This document shows positions 6,455 through 13,973 of a stretch of 27,604 nucleotides of DNA, one piece after another (within the stretch, counting starts at the first letter, position 1; each line of letters starts with the position of its first letter). This stretch comes from DATHVI01 sp035461385 (GTDB lineage: Bacteria > Actinomycetota > Thermoleophilia > Solirubrobacterales > 70-9): assembly GCA_035461385.1 (NCBI GenBank), contig DATHVI010000015.1:1-27604 (forward strand), written 5' to 3'. The notes under the pieces are model-generated. The model made no database searches. It was given only the letters and a program-made list of their open reading frames with translations, and was not told the origin of the DNA. The position numbers were made by a program, and so were the translations under genes.

Positions 6455-8005
6455 ATGGAGCACCATGGCACCGAGAGCTACTTCATCGTCGGTGAGGGCC
6501 TGCTCAGCGAGAGCCGCGGCGGACGGGAGGAGACGCTGGCAACCACGGCGGCTGCGGCCACGCCGCCGTTTCGCTTCTCCCGCATCGGCCCGAGCGGGGT
6601 CGGGCACCAGCTGAGCGAGTCCAGCCTCGAACGGCTCGGGAAGGAGATGATCTCGGCGGGAGGCGCCCCGGCTCGGATCCCGGCAGGGTTCACGTACCTG
6701 GGTCAGTTCGTCGACCACGACCTGACCTTCGACAGGACAAAGGTGATGCTCGGCGAGAACATCTCCCCGGCGGACCTCGTCCAGGGCCGCTCGCCGAGCC
6801 TCGACCTCGACTCGCTCTACGGCGCCGGGCCGAACGACCCGAGTTCGGCTCGGTTCTACGAGGACGACGGCGTGCATCTGAGGATGGGCAAGACCCGGGC
6901 CGCCGACGGGATCGCTGCGAAGGACGGGTTCGACCTCCCGCGTGGGGCGGGAAACACCGCGACGAAGAAGCGTCGCGCGATCATCCCCGACCCGCGAAAC
7001 GACGAGAATCTCGCCGTCGCCCAGACCCACCTCGCGATGATCCGGTTCCACAACCGGGTCGTCGACTCGCTGCCGGCTTCGGTCCCCGACGGCAAGCGGT
7101 TCGCCCGAGCGAGGGGCGTCGTCACGAGGCACTACCAGTGGATGCTGCGGACCGACTACCTGCCGCGGATCTGCGCCCCCGGCGTGGTCAACGGTGTCTT
7201 CAACGCGGGACGCAAGGCGTTCGAGGTTGGAGCGCCACCGATCAGCGTGCCGACGATGCCGGTCGAGTTCTCGGTCGCGTCCTTCCGGGTCGGTCACTCG
7301 ATGATCCGGCGCAACTACAACTGGAATCGGATCTTCGACAACGGGCTGGGGACGCTCGACTTCCTGTTCCTGTTCTCCGCCGGAAGCGGGGACCTCGGCG
7401 GGGACACCCGGCTTCCCAGCAACTGGATCGCCGACTTCCGCCGGCTGTATGACTTCGGGGAGGCCGGAAGGGCCAACCTCGTCGTGCCGCCGGCGAAGTT
7501 CAATCGCGCGATGCGGATCGACACGCGGCTCGTCAACCCGCTACGAAACCTGCCGGGCTTCCCCGCCAAGGACGCCAACCTCGCAGTTCGCAACCTCCGC
7601 CGGGGACGGATGGTGAAACTGGCAACCGGCCAGCAGATGGTCAGGTTCCTGAGGAGCCGCGGCGTGAACGTCACCCGGCTCTCGAGGGCTCAGATCCGGG
7701 ATGGGCGACAAGGGGTCGGGCTCGACGGCCTGACGACGTCCCAGCGCGACGCGCTCCTCCGAGACACCCCGCTGTGGTTCTACATCCTCCGCGAGGCCGA
7801 GTTCAACGGCGGTCGGCTGAAGGGGGTCGGCGCGCGGGTCGTCGCCGAGAGCTTCCACCGGGCGATCGAGGGGAGCCGGGCATCGATCGTCCGCGATCCA
7901 ACCTGGCGCCCGAATCTGGGTCCGAACAAGAAGACGTTCCGGATGGTCGACCTGCTGCTGTTCGCGTTCGAGGGAAAGAAGGGGCTGCTGGCGCCGGTCG
8001 GATAG
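6455..8005 (+). CDS. Animal-type haem peroxidase (peroxidase-cyclooxygenase superfamily)
   Basis: A 516-aa haem peroxidase of the animal peroxidase family. Distal-side residues are visible in GQFVDHDLTFD: Q84 and H88, with D87 before the His. The distal Arg and haem-linking Glu positions of myeloperoxidase correspond to R181 and E184 in DPRNDEN. The helix AQTHLAMIRFHNRV (189-202) follows, and the proximal His is H281 in FRVGHSMI. With Asp and Glu both retained, covalent haem ester bonds are possible. No signal peptide is present. The start is ATG at 6455, chosen because a perfect AGGAGG lies 4 nt upstream (6445-6450); the in-frame extension to TTG at 6392 is rejected. It follows the subtilase/I9-like pair on the same strand. 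The physiological substrate is unknown; halide or phenolic oxidation is the family norm. Confidence 0.92.
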   Translation: MEHHGTESYFIVGEGLLSESRGGREETLATTAAAATPPFRFSRIGPSGVGHQLSESSLERLGKEMISAGGAPARIPAGFTYLGQFVDHDLTFDRTKVMLGENISPADLVQGRSPSLDLDSLYGAGPNDPSSARFYEDDGVHLRMGKTRAADGIAAKDGFDLPRGAGNTATKKRRAIIPDPRNDENLAVAQTHLAMIRFHNRVVDSLPASVPDGKRFARARGVVTRHYQWMLRTDYLPRICAPGVVNGVFNAGRKAFEVGAPPISVPTMPVEFSVASFRVGHSMIRRNYNWNRIFDNGLGTLDFLFLFSAGSGDLGGDTRLPSNWIADFRRLYDFGEAGRANLVVPPAKFNRAMRIDTRLVNPLRNLPGFPAKDANLAVRNLRRGRMVKLATGQQMVRFLRSRGVNVTRLSRAQIRDGRQGVGLDGLTTSQRDALLRDTPLWFYILREAEFNGGRLKGVGARVVAESFHRAIEGSRASIVRDPTWRPNLGPNKKTFRMVDLLLFAFEGKKGLLAPVG

Positions 8006-8055
8006 CCCCGCGGCGGCGGGCCAGCGCGCGGCCGGGATCGCGATGCCTGAGCTGC

Positions 8056-10392
8056 TCAGCCCGCCCGCGCCGGCCGCCGCTCGGCGCCGATCGCGGTGAT
8101 CATCCGGTCCATCAGCTCGAGCGCGCCGGCCTTGTGGAGGGGCTCGTTGAGGTTGCCGCACTTCGGGCTCTGGATGCACGACGGGCAGCCGTCCTCGCAC
8201 GGGCACTCGGCGACGAGCCGCGACGCGTCGGCGACGAGGCGCTCGAAGCGCTCGTAGCCGCGGTGGGAGATGCCGACCCCGCCGGGGTGGCCGTCGTAGA
8301 TGAAGATCGTCGGCTGGCCGGTCTGGAAGTGGACGTTGGTCGACAGGCCGCCGATGTCCCAGCGATCACACATCGCGAGCAGCGGCAGGACGGCGATCTG
8401 GCTGTGCTCGGTCGCGTGCAGCGCGCCGAGCAGGACCTCGGGCGGGAGCGCGCCCGGGCCGGCGAGCCGGTCGGGGAGCGTGTACCAGAGCGCCTGGGTC
8501 GGGAAGTTCGTCTCCGGTAGGTCGAGGGCGACGATGTCGATCACCTCGTGGTCGCCGAGGCCCTTGCGCTGGTAGGCGATCACCTGCTCGGTGACCGAGA
8601 TCTCGCCGAAGTTGAGCTCGGCGCCGGCGACCTCGCGGCGCTCGCCGAGGCGCTCGATGAAGACCTCGGTCTCCTTCTTCGCCTGGGTGTACCAGTCGCC
8701 GTCGAACGAGTCGACGACAGCGCGGCGGGAGTCGACGTCGAGCTCGCGGACGACGTAGGAGCGGCCGAGGTGCAGGTAGACGGCCCCGGGGTGGACGGTG
8801 TCGAAGGCGCGCTCGGCCTCGACCACGCCGAGCAGCTCGCCCGACTCGCGCTCGACCACCGCGACCGAGTCCGCCGATGCCGACCGCAGCGGGATCTCGC
8901 CCGCGGGGAACCCGGGGCCGCGGGGGAGGAAGCGGCCGTCGCGCGCGCGCCGCAGCCGCCCCGCGGTCGCGAGCGCCTCGGCGCGCTCGCGCCAGCCCGG
9001 CCCGAGGACCTCGTCGTCGCGGGCGCCCGGCTGTGCCCCGGTCCCGCCGAGCGGCGCCTCGTAGGCGGCGGCGAGGACGTGCCCGGACTGGATCCGCTCG
9101 TTCGCCGGGTCGAGGATCGCCGCCTCGACCGGGCGGCCGATGAACTCGTCGGGGTGGCGGCAGAAGAACTGGTCGAGGGCGTCGTTGCCGGCGACGTAGA
9201 GCGCGATCCCGTCGTTACGCCGCCCCGCCCGGCCCCACATCTGCCGCAGACTGGCGACGGTGCCCGGGAACGTGACGCAGATCGCCGCGTCGAGCTCGCC
9301 GATGTCGATCCCGAGCTCGAGCGCGTCGGTGGCGACGACGCCGAGCAGGTCGCCCTCGGTGAGCCGCGCCTCGATCTCGCGCCGCTGCTGCGGGGTGTAG
9401 CCGGCCCGGTACGGAGCGATCCTCCGGGCGAGCTCGCGGTGGCCGCGCTCCTCGAGCCGCATCCCGGCGAACCGCTGGATCAGCTCGATCCCGCGGCGGC
9501 TGCGCTGGAAGCAGATCGTCCGCGCCCCCGCGACGACGAGGTCGGCGAGCAGCTCCGAGGCCTCGGAGAGGACCGAGCGCCGGGTCATCGTCTTCGGGTC
9601 GATCACCGGCGGGTTCCACATCCCGATCCGCCGCCGCGCCCGCGGGGCGCCGTCGGAGCCGACGAGCTCGAACGGCTCGCCGACCAGGGTCTCGGCGAGC
9701 TCGACCGGGTTCGCGATCGTCGCCGATGCGCAGACGAACCGCGGCGCTGAGCCGTAGACGGCGGCGACCCGGCGCAGCCGCCGGAGCACGTTCGCGACGT
9801 GTGAGCCGAACACCCCACGGTAGGTGTGGGCCTCGTCGACGACGACCCAGCGGAGGTTGGTGAGGAAGTCGCCCCAGCGCTTGTGGTGCGGGAGGAGGCT
9901 GACGTTGAGCATGTCGGGGTTGGTGAGGATCGCGTTCGAGCGGCGGCGGATCGCGGCCCGGTCCTCGCGCGGGGTGTCGCCGTCGTAGATCGCGTGCCGG
10001 AGCGAGCGCAGCCCAAGCGCGGAGAGCTTTCGGGCCTGGTCCTGGGCGAGCGCCTTGGTCGGGTAGAGGTAGAGCACGCGCGCCTTCGGATCGCGCGCGA
10101 TCGAGTCGAGCACCGGGAGGTTGAAGCTGAGCGACTTGCCGGAAGCGGTGCCGCTCGTCGTGATCACGTTCGCGCGCCCGGCGGCCTCGTGCGCCGCGAG
10201 CTGGTGCGAGTAGAGCCGCTCGATCCCGACCCGCGCCAGCGCCGCGACCAGATCGGGATCGATCCCGTCGGGGATCGGCGCGAGCTCGGGCTCGCGGGCG
10301 GGCTCGACCGTGGTCGCGACGAGACGCTCGTCGATCCGGCCGGCCTCGACGAGACGCCCCCAGGCCGCATCGGCGACCGCCGCGCTAGCCAC
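8056..10392 (-). CDS. DEAD/DEAH-box helicase with C-terminal DUF1998 zinc domain (YprA/MrfA-like)
   Basis: A superfamily 2 helicase of about 778 aa. Visible motifs from the N-terminus are the Q motif (YSHQ, ~61-64), Walker A (SGTASGKS, ~80-87), motif Ia (YPTKALAQDQ), DEAH (VVVDEAHTY), motif III (SATIANP) and the second RecA domain ending TDALELGIDIGELD...QMWGRAGRR. The C-terminal DUF1998 region carries four clustered cysteines (CPCEDGCPSC...PKCGNLNEPLHK), as in Bacillus MrfA (YprA) and the fungal Hrq1 group, which act in DNA-crosslink repair. No MrfB-like exonuclease gene is adjacent. The start is taken as GTG at 10392, overlapping the last 8 nt of the dihydropteroate synthase gene. A longer frame to 10461 would overlap that gene by 77 nt and shows no family-like sequence. 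Confidence 0.9.
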   Translation of the reverse strand: MASAAVADAAWGRLVEAGRIDERLVATTVEPAREPELAPIPDGIDPDLVAALARVGIERLYSHQLAAHEAAGRANVITTSGTASGKSLSFNLPVLDSIARDPKARVLYLYPTKALAQDQARKLSALGLRSLRHAIYDGDTPREDRAAIRRRSNAILTNPDMLNVSLLPHHKRWGDFLTNLRWVVVDEAHTYRGVFGSHVANVLRRLRRVAAVYGSAPRFVCASATIANPVELAETLVGEPFELVGSDGAPRARRRIGMWNPPVIDPKTMTRRSVLSEASELLADLVVAGARTICFQRSRRGIELIQRFAGMRLEERGHRELARRIAPYRAGYTPQQRREIEARLTEGDLLGVVATDALELGIDIGELDAAICVTFPGTVASLRQMWGRAGRRNDGIALYVAGNDALDQFFCRHPDEFIGRPVEAAILDPANERIQSGHVLAAAYEAPLGGTGAQPGARDDEVLGPGWRERAEALATAGRLRRARDGRFLPRGPGFPAGEIPLRSASADSVAVVERESGELLGVVEAERAFDTVHPGAVYLHLGRSYVVRELDVDSRRAVVDSFDGDWYTQAKKETEVFIERLGERREVAGAELNFGEISVTEQVIAYQRKGLGDHEVIDIVALDLPETNFPTQALWYTLPDRLAGPGALPPEVLLGALHATEHSQIAVLPLLAMCDRWDIGGLSTNVHFQTGQPTIFIYDGHPGGVGISHRGYERFERLVADASRLVAECPCEDGCPSCIQSPKCGNLNEPLHKAGALELMDRMITAIGAERRPARAG

Positions 10393-11272
10393 CCGTCGCT
10401 TCGCCCCCCACCCCGGCGATCGCCGCCGCGACGCGCATCGCGTCGAGCGCGCTGCGGTCATGGAGCCTCAGCACCTCGGCCCCGGCCTCGACCGCGAGCG
10501 CGACGACGGCGAGCGTCGCGGCCTCCCTGCGGTCGGCATCGAGGCGCTCCTCCCACGAGCCGGCGGCGAGGGCGCCGAGGAAGTCCTTGCGCGAGAGCGC
10601 GACGAACAGCGGATGGCCGAGGCCGCGCAGCTCGCCGAGGCCGCGCATCAGCTCGAGGTCGTCGTCGACGGAGAGGTCGAAGTCGAAACCGGGATCGAGC
10701 GCGATCTGCTCCGGCGCCACCCCCCGGCGCAGCGCGAGGTCGATCCGGTCCGCGAACCATGCCTTCAGATGTGCGACCGGGTCGTCGTAGCGCCGGATCG
10801 CCCGTTCGGCGCGGGGCTCGCCCTCGATGTGCATCAGCACGTAGCCGCAGCCGCTCGAGGCGATGAGGTCGAGCATCTCCTCGCCACCGCCGCCGATGTC
10901 GTTGATCCCCGCCGCGCCCGCCGCGAGCGCCCTCGCGGCGACCTCGACCGAGAAGGTGTCGGCGAGCACCGGGACGTCGGCCTCGGCGGCGAGCCGCTCG
11001 ATCGCCGGCACGAGCCGGGCCGCCTCCACGTCCTCGGGGACGGGTGGGCCGTTGCGCGCCGCGACGGCGCCGACGTCGAGGAGATCGAAGCCGGCCTCGA
11101 CGAGGGCGAAGCCGTCGGCCGCCGCCTGTTGCGGGGTGCCGCTGCGGGCGCCGGAGTAGAACGAGTCGTCGGTGACGTTGACGATCCCGGCGGCGAGCGG
11201 CGGCGGGAACGAGAGCGTCCGGCCGCCGAGCCTCCACGCGCGTGGACTGCGCTTCACCTCGACCGCGTCCAT
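10385..11272 (-). CDS. folP: Dihydropteroate synthase-family protein, divergent
   Basis: A 295-aa TIM-barrel protein of the dihydropteroate synthase family, which joins p-aminobenzoate to the pterin pyrophosphate in folate synthesis. Family landmarks are IVNVTDDSF (~30-38), NDIGGGGEEM, YVLMHIEGEPR, ALDPGFDFD, LFVALSRKDFLG and the C-terminal LRLHDRSAL. The loop after the second strand, normally DxGGESTRPG, reads DVGAVAARNG, so the sulfonamide/pABA-binding Ser-Thr-Arg is missing. It may therefore be an auxiliary paralogue rather than the housekeeping FolP; no other folate gene is in the window. The start ATG at 11272 has TAAGGT 7 nt upstream (11285-11280), a leaderless-type promoter. A longer in-frame reading to 11419 overlaps the divergent HAD gene and is rejected. 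It overlaps the helicase gene by 8 nt. Confidence 0.8.
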   Translation of the reverse strand: MDAVEVKRSPRAWRLGGRTLSFPPPLAAGIVNVTDDSFYSGARSGTPQQAAADGFALVEAGFDLLDVGAVAARNGPPVPEDVEAARLVPAIERLAAEADVPVLADTFSVEVAARALAAGAAGINDIGGGGEEMLDLIASSGCGYVLMHIEGEPRAERAIRRYDDPVAHLKAWFADRIDLALRRGVAPEQIALDPGFDFDLSVDDDLELMRGLGELRGLGHPLFVALSRKDFLGALAAGSWEERLDADRREAATLAVVALAVEAGAEVLRLHDRSALDAMRVAAAIAGVGGEATGG

Positions 11273-11330
11273 CCCGGCTACCTTACGAAACCGGTCGCGC
11301 CCGGCCCGAGCCGGACGCGGCCGCGCTCCG

Positions 11331-12143
11331 ATGGCACTCCGCTGCGTATACACCGACCTCGACGGCACCCTGCTCGGCAAGTGGGGCTCGCTGTTCCGCG
11401 ACGCCGAGGGCGAGTTCACGCTCCGTCAGGCGAGGGCGCTCGAGGCCTGCCACCGGGCCGACGTCGAGGTGGTGATCATGTCCGGGCGCCGCGAGCCGCA
11501 GGTGATGTCCGACGCCCGCCTGATCGGCCAGACCTCGTACGTGTACGAGGCCGGCTGCGGGGTGGTGATCGACGGCGAGCGGACCCTGCTGACCGGCGAG
11601 TGGGTCCCCGACGACGACGGCACCCCGGCCGAGAAGATGCTCGCCGCGGGCATCCCCGACCTGCTGTTCGACGCCTTCCCGGGGCTGCTCGAGTGGCACC
11701 GTCCCTGGCACACCGAGCGCAAGCTCTCGCACCTGTTCCGCGGCAAGGTCGACGTCGCGGCGGCGAACGCGCTGCTCGCCGAGCACGGCCACGAGGACCT
11801 CCGCTTCCTCGACAACGGGGCGATCGCGCGACCGATGGACGGGATCGACGTCGCCCACGCCTACCACCTCGTACCCGGCGGGGCGAGCAAGGCGAAGGGG
11901 GTCGCGTTCCACATCCGCGCCCGGGGCTATTCGCCCGGGGAGTGCATCGCGATCGGCGACTCGCTCGAGGACCTCGACTCGGCGGCTGTCGTCGCCCGCT
12001 TCTTCTGCGTCGCCAACGGGCCGGAGCGAAACCCGGAGATGCGCGAGGCGATCGCCGCCTACGACAACGTCACCGTCACCGAGGGTCGGATGGGCGACGG
12101 GTTCTACGAGGCGGTCGTCTCGACCCTGGCCGAGCTCCGCTGA
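11331..12143 (+). CDS. HAD-IIB (Cof/MPGP-type) phosphatase
   Basis: A 270-aa HAD-superfamily hydrolase. Motif I is YTDLDGTLLG with nucleophile D9 and acid/base D11. Motif II is at VVIMSGRR, the Lys of motif III in GGASKAKGV, and motif IV in AIGDSLEDLDSA, so all four catalytic motifs are intact. A cap of the C2B type fits between motifs II and III, which includes sugar-phosphate phosphatases such as mannosyl-3-phosphoglycerate phosphatase. The substrate is not determined. ATG at 11331 is the start; no Shine-Dalgarno is visible. It is divergent from the dihydropteroate synthase gene across 58 bp and convergent with the SDR gene. Confidence 0.88.
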   Translation: MALRCVYTDLDGTLLGKWGSLFRDAEGEFTLRQARALEACHRADVEVVIMSGRREPQVMSDARLIGQTSYVYEAGCGVVIDGERTLLTGEWVPDDDGTPAEKMLAAGIPDLLFDAFPGLLEWHRPWHTERKLSHLFRGKVDVAAANALLAEHGHEDLRFLDNGAIARPMDGIDVAHAYHLVPGGASKAKGVAFHIRARGYSPGECIAIGDSLEDLDSAAVVARFFCVANGPERNPEMREAIAAYDNVTVTEGRMGDGFYEAVVSTLAELR

Positions 12144-12222
12144 GCCTCGATTCAATCGACTACCTCGCCGCAGGTGATGCCGATCGCCGATCCGGTGATC
12201 ACGGCGGCGTCCTCGGCGGCGT

Positions 12223-13035
12223 TCAGTCGAGCCGCGGCGCCGCGCTCCGGCCGCGGATCTTCGCCAGCAGGACGTCGGTGAGCCGGGGGGCGACGCCGTT
12301 GATCCCGAGCAGGCCGACGACCCTGGGGACGAACACCCGGCGCCGGTCGGCTGCGACCGCGTCGACTATCGCCTCGGCGAGCGGCTCCGGCGGCAGCTCT
12401 TCCTCGTTCTTGCGCCAGTCCGGGAGCAGGTCGCGCTCGTGGGCGTGGAGGTCGGTGGCGATCTCGCCCGGGAACACGGTTGTCAGGCCGACGCCGGTAC
12501 CGGCGAGCTCGTGCCGGAGCGCCTCCGCGAACCCGCGGCCGAACGCCTTCGTCCCGCCATAGACGGCGGCGCCCGGGAAGGCGCGGAGGCCGGCACCCGA
12601 GGAGAGGACGACGACGTGGCCGTGGCGGCGCTCGAGCATCGGCCCGAGCGCGGCGCGGACGGTGTAGATCGTCCCGAGGACGTTGACGCGGACCATCTCC
12701 TCCGCATCCTCGACGTCGGACCCGACGAACGGCCCGTAATGGGCGATGCCCGCGTTCGCGACGATCAGGTCGAGACGGCCGGCCTGCCTGACGAACCGCT
12801 CGACCGCACGCTCGACCTCGCGCCCGCGACCGATGTCGGCGAGCAGCTTCAGGTGGTCGCCGGCCGGGGAGGGACGAAGGCTCGCGACCGCCTCCTCGAG
12901 CCCGTCGCGACTCCGGGCCAGCAGGCCGACCCGGACGCCGCGGGCGGCGAGCGCCCGCCCCGTCGCAAGCCCGATCCCCCGTGATCCGCCGGTGACGAGC
13001 GCGGTGGTGGCGGAGTCGATCTGCACCGGCGTCAT
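12223..13035 (-). CDS. Short-chain dehydrogenase/reductase (SDR)
   Basis: A 270-aa classical SDR oxidoreductase. The cofactor motif TGGSRGIG is at residues 15-22, the NAG motif at 94-96, and the catalytic Ser at 145/146 (VLSSGAG). Y159 and K163 form YxxxK (YGGTK). Arg after the glycine motif (LLARSRD, ~41) suggests NADP(H) preference. The C-terminal extension after residue 200 (DLLPDWRKNEEELPPEPLAEAIVDAV) is like DltE/YqjQ-type reductases. Start ATG at 13035. The gene is divergent from the MntR-like regulator, with a 110-bp shared region full of GCCTC/GAGGC dyads, so it might be metal-regulated. The substrate is unknown. Confidence 0.92.
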   Translation of the reverse strand: MTPVQIDSATTALVTGGSRGIGLATGRALAARGVRVGLLARSRDGLEEAVASLRPSPAGDHLKLLADIGRGREVERAVERFVRQAGRLDLIVANAGIAHYGPFVGSDVEDAEEMVRVNVLGTIYTVRAALGPMLERRHGHVVVLSSGAGLRAFPGAAVYGGTKAFGRGFAEALRHELAGTGVGLTTVFPGEIATDLHAHERDLLPDWRKNEEELPPEPLAEAIVDAVAADRRRVFVPRVVGLLGINGVAPRLTDVLLAKIRGRSAAPRLD

Positions 13036-13069
13036 CCTCTCACGCCGCGCCCGGGCCGCGGCGGGCGGC

Positions 13070-13142
13070 GGCCTCGACGAGGCCTCAAGAGGCTTGACGT
13101 GGATCCCGCGCGGGCGTCTGGCGAGCCTCTAGTATCGGAGGC
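13070..13142. promoter_or_regulatory. Array of GCCTC/GAGGC dyads between SDR and MntR-like genes
   Basis: The divergent intergenic region contains three dyads built from the same half-site: GGCCTC-GAC-GAGGCC (13070-13084), GCCTC-AA-GAGGC (13082-13093) and GCCTC-TAGTATCG-GAGGC (13125-13142). The third encloses a -10-like TAGTAT (13130-13135), and its right arm is the Shine-Dalgarno GGAGG of the regulator gene. A protein bound there would block both promoter and ribosome site. Autoregulation by the MntR-like protein is the simplest reading. Confidence 0.5.
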
Positions 13143-13145
13143 GCG

Positions 13146-13859
13146 ATGTCGCACGAGCACGCCACGGTCGCTGAGGAGGAGTACCTGCAGACGATGTTCT
13201 GGCTCGAGGAGGCCGGGCTTCCGATCACCGGCGCGAACATCGCCCGGGCGATGCAGCTCTCACCGCCGACCGTCCACGAGATGATCGGCAGGCTCGAGAG
13301 CGACGGCTACGTCAGCCGCGCCGACGACAAGTCGCTCGACTTCACCGAGCACGGACGGAACGAGGCCCAGGCGATCGTCCGCCGCCATCGCCTGATCGAG
13401 CGCTTCCTCACCGACGTCCTCGGCATCCCCTGGGACGAGGTCCACGAAGAGGCCGAGCGACTCGAGCACGCGATGTCGCCGACGCTCGAGGACCGGATGC
13501 TGAACGCGATCGGCGACGCGACCACCTGCCCGCACGGGCATCCGATCGTCGAGGGGGTGCGCGAGCACGGCGCGCTGCTCGCCGACTGCGAGGTCGGCGC
13601 CGAGGTGACCGTCCTGCGGTTCGAGAACGAGGCCGAGGAGCTGCTGCATTACCTCAAGGACTCCGGCCTCCACCCCGGCCTCGAGGGCACCGTCGAGAGC
13701 TCCGACGACGACGTTGTCGTCGTCGCCTCCGGCGACGGCAGCCACTCGGTCTCGCGCAGCGTCGCCGAGACCGTCTCTGTCCGCGCCAACCCGGCGCCGC
13801 CGCCGCGCCCCCCGCTCCCGGACCAGCTCGTCCTCTCGAGCGACCGCTACGGGCGCTGA
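13146..13859 (+). CDS. DtxR/MntR-family metal-dependent regulator with SH3-like C-terminal domain
   Basis: A 237-aa regulator with a DtxR winged helix (residues ~8-70, ITGANIARAMQLSPPTVHEMIGRL), dimerisation/metal domain (~75-140) and an SH3/FeoA-like C-terminal domain (~145-225). Metal ligands align as H81 (RRHRLIERFL) and E104/E107/H108 (EEAERLEH), with E12 next to the conserved Tyr. The positions that are Met10 and Cys102 in DtxR are Glu here, closer to the Asp8/Glu99 arrangement of Mn-sensing MntR; the domain layout is instead that of DtxR/IdeR. I infer manganese (or mixed) sensing. The start ATG at 13146 has GGAGG 5 nt upstream. Likely targets are itself and the divergent SDR. Confidence 0.9.
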   Translation: MSHEHATVAEEEYLQTMFWLEEAGLPITGANIARAMQLSPPTVHEMIGRLESDGYVSRADDKSLDFTEHGRNEAQAIVRRHRLIERFLTDVLGIPWDEVHEEAERLEHAMSPTLEDRMLNAIGDATTCPHGHPIVEGVREHGALLADCEVGAEVTVLRFENEAEELLHYLKDSGLHPGLEGTVESSDDDVVVVASGDGSHSVSRSVAETVSVRANPAPPPRPPLPDQLVLSSDRYGR

Positions 13860-13907
13860 GCCCGGCACGCTTCGGTCAGATCCGCGACGGTCGGAACGCG
13901 ACGCGCC

Positions 13908-13955
13908 GACGGACGTCGACTTGCCCACACAGGAGATCGGTGAATCCCCTTCCGT
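13908..13955. repeat. Dispersed ~48-bp element, copy 2
   Basis: This is the second copy of the element at 3783-3830, in the same orientation, with identical CACACAGGAG core at 13926-13935. It lies 18 nt downstream of the stop of the minus-strand aminotransferase gene and 48 nt past the stop of the MntR-like gene, between convergent genes. The hairpin that copy 1 could form around the core (CCCAC/GTGGG) is not preserved here, which argues against a conserved RNA stem. Confidence 0.6.
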
Positions 13956-13973
13956 GCGGTCGGGCGCCGACGC

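Noticed and set aside
13094..13135. TTGACG...TAGTAT as a sigma-70 promoter for the MntR-like gene
   Set aside because: The spacing is about 30 nt, too long for one promoter; TAGTAT alone is kept as a possible -10.
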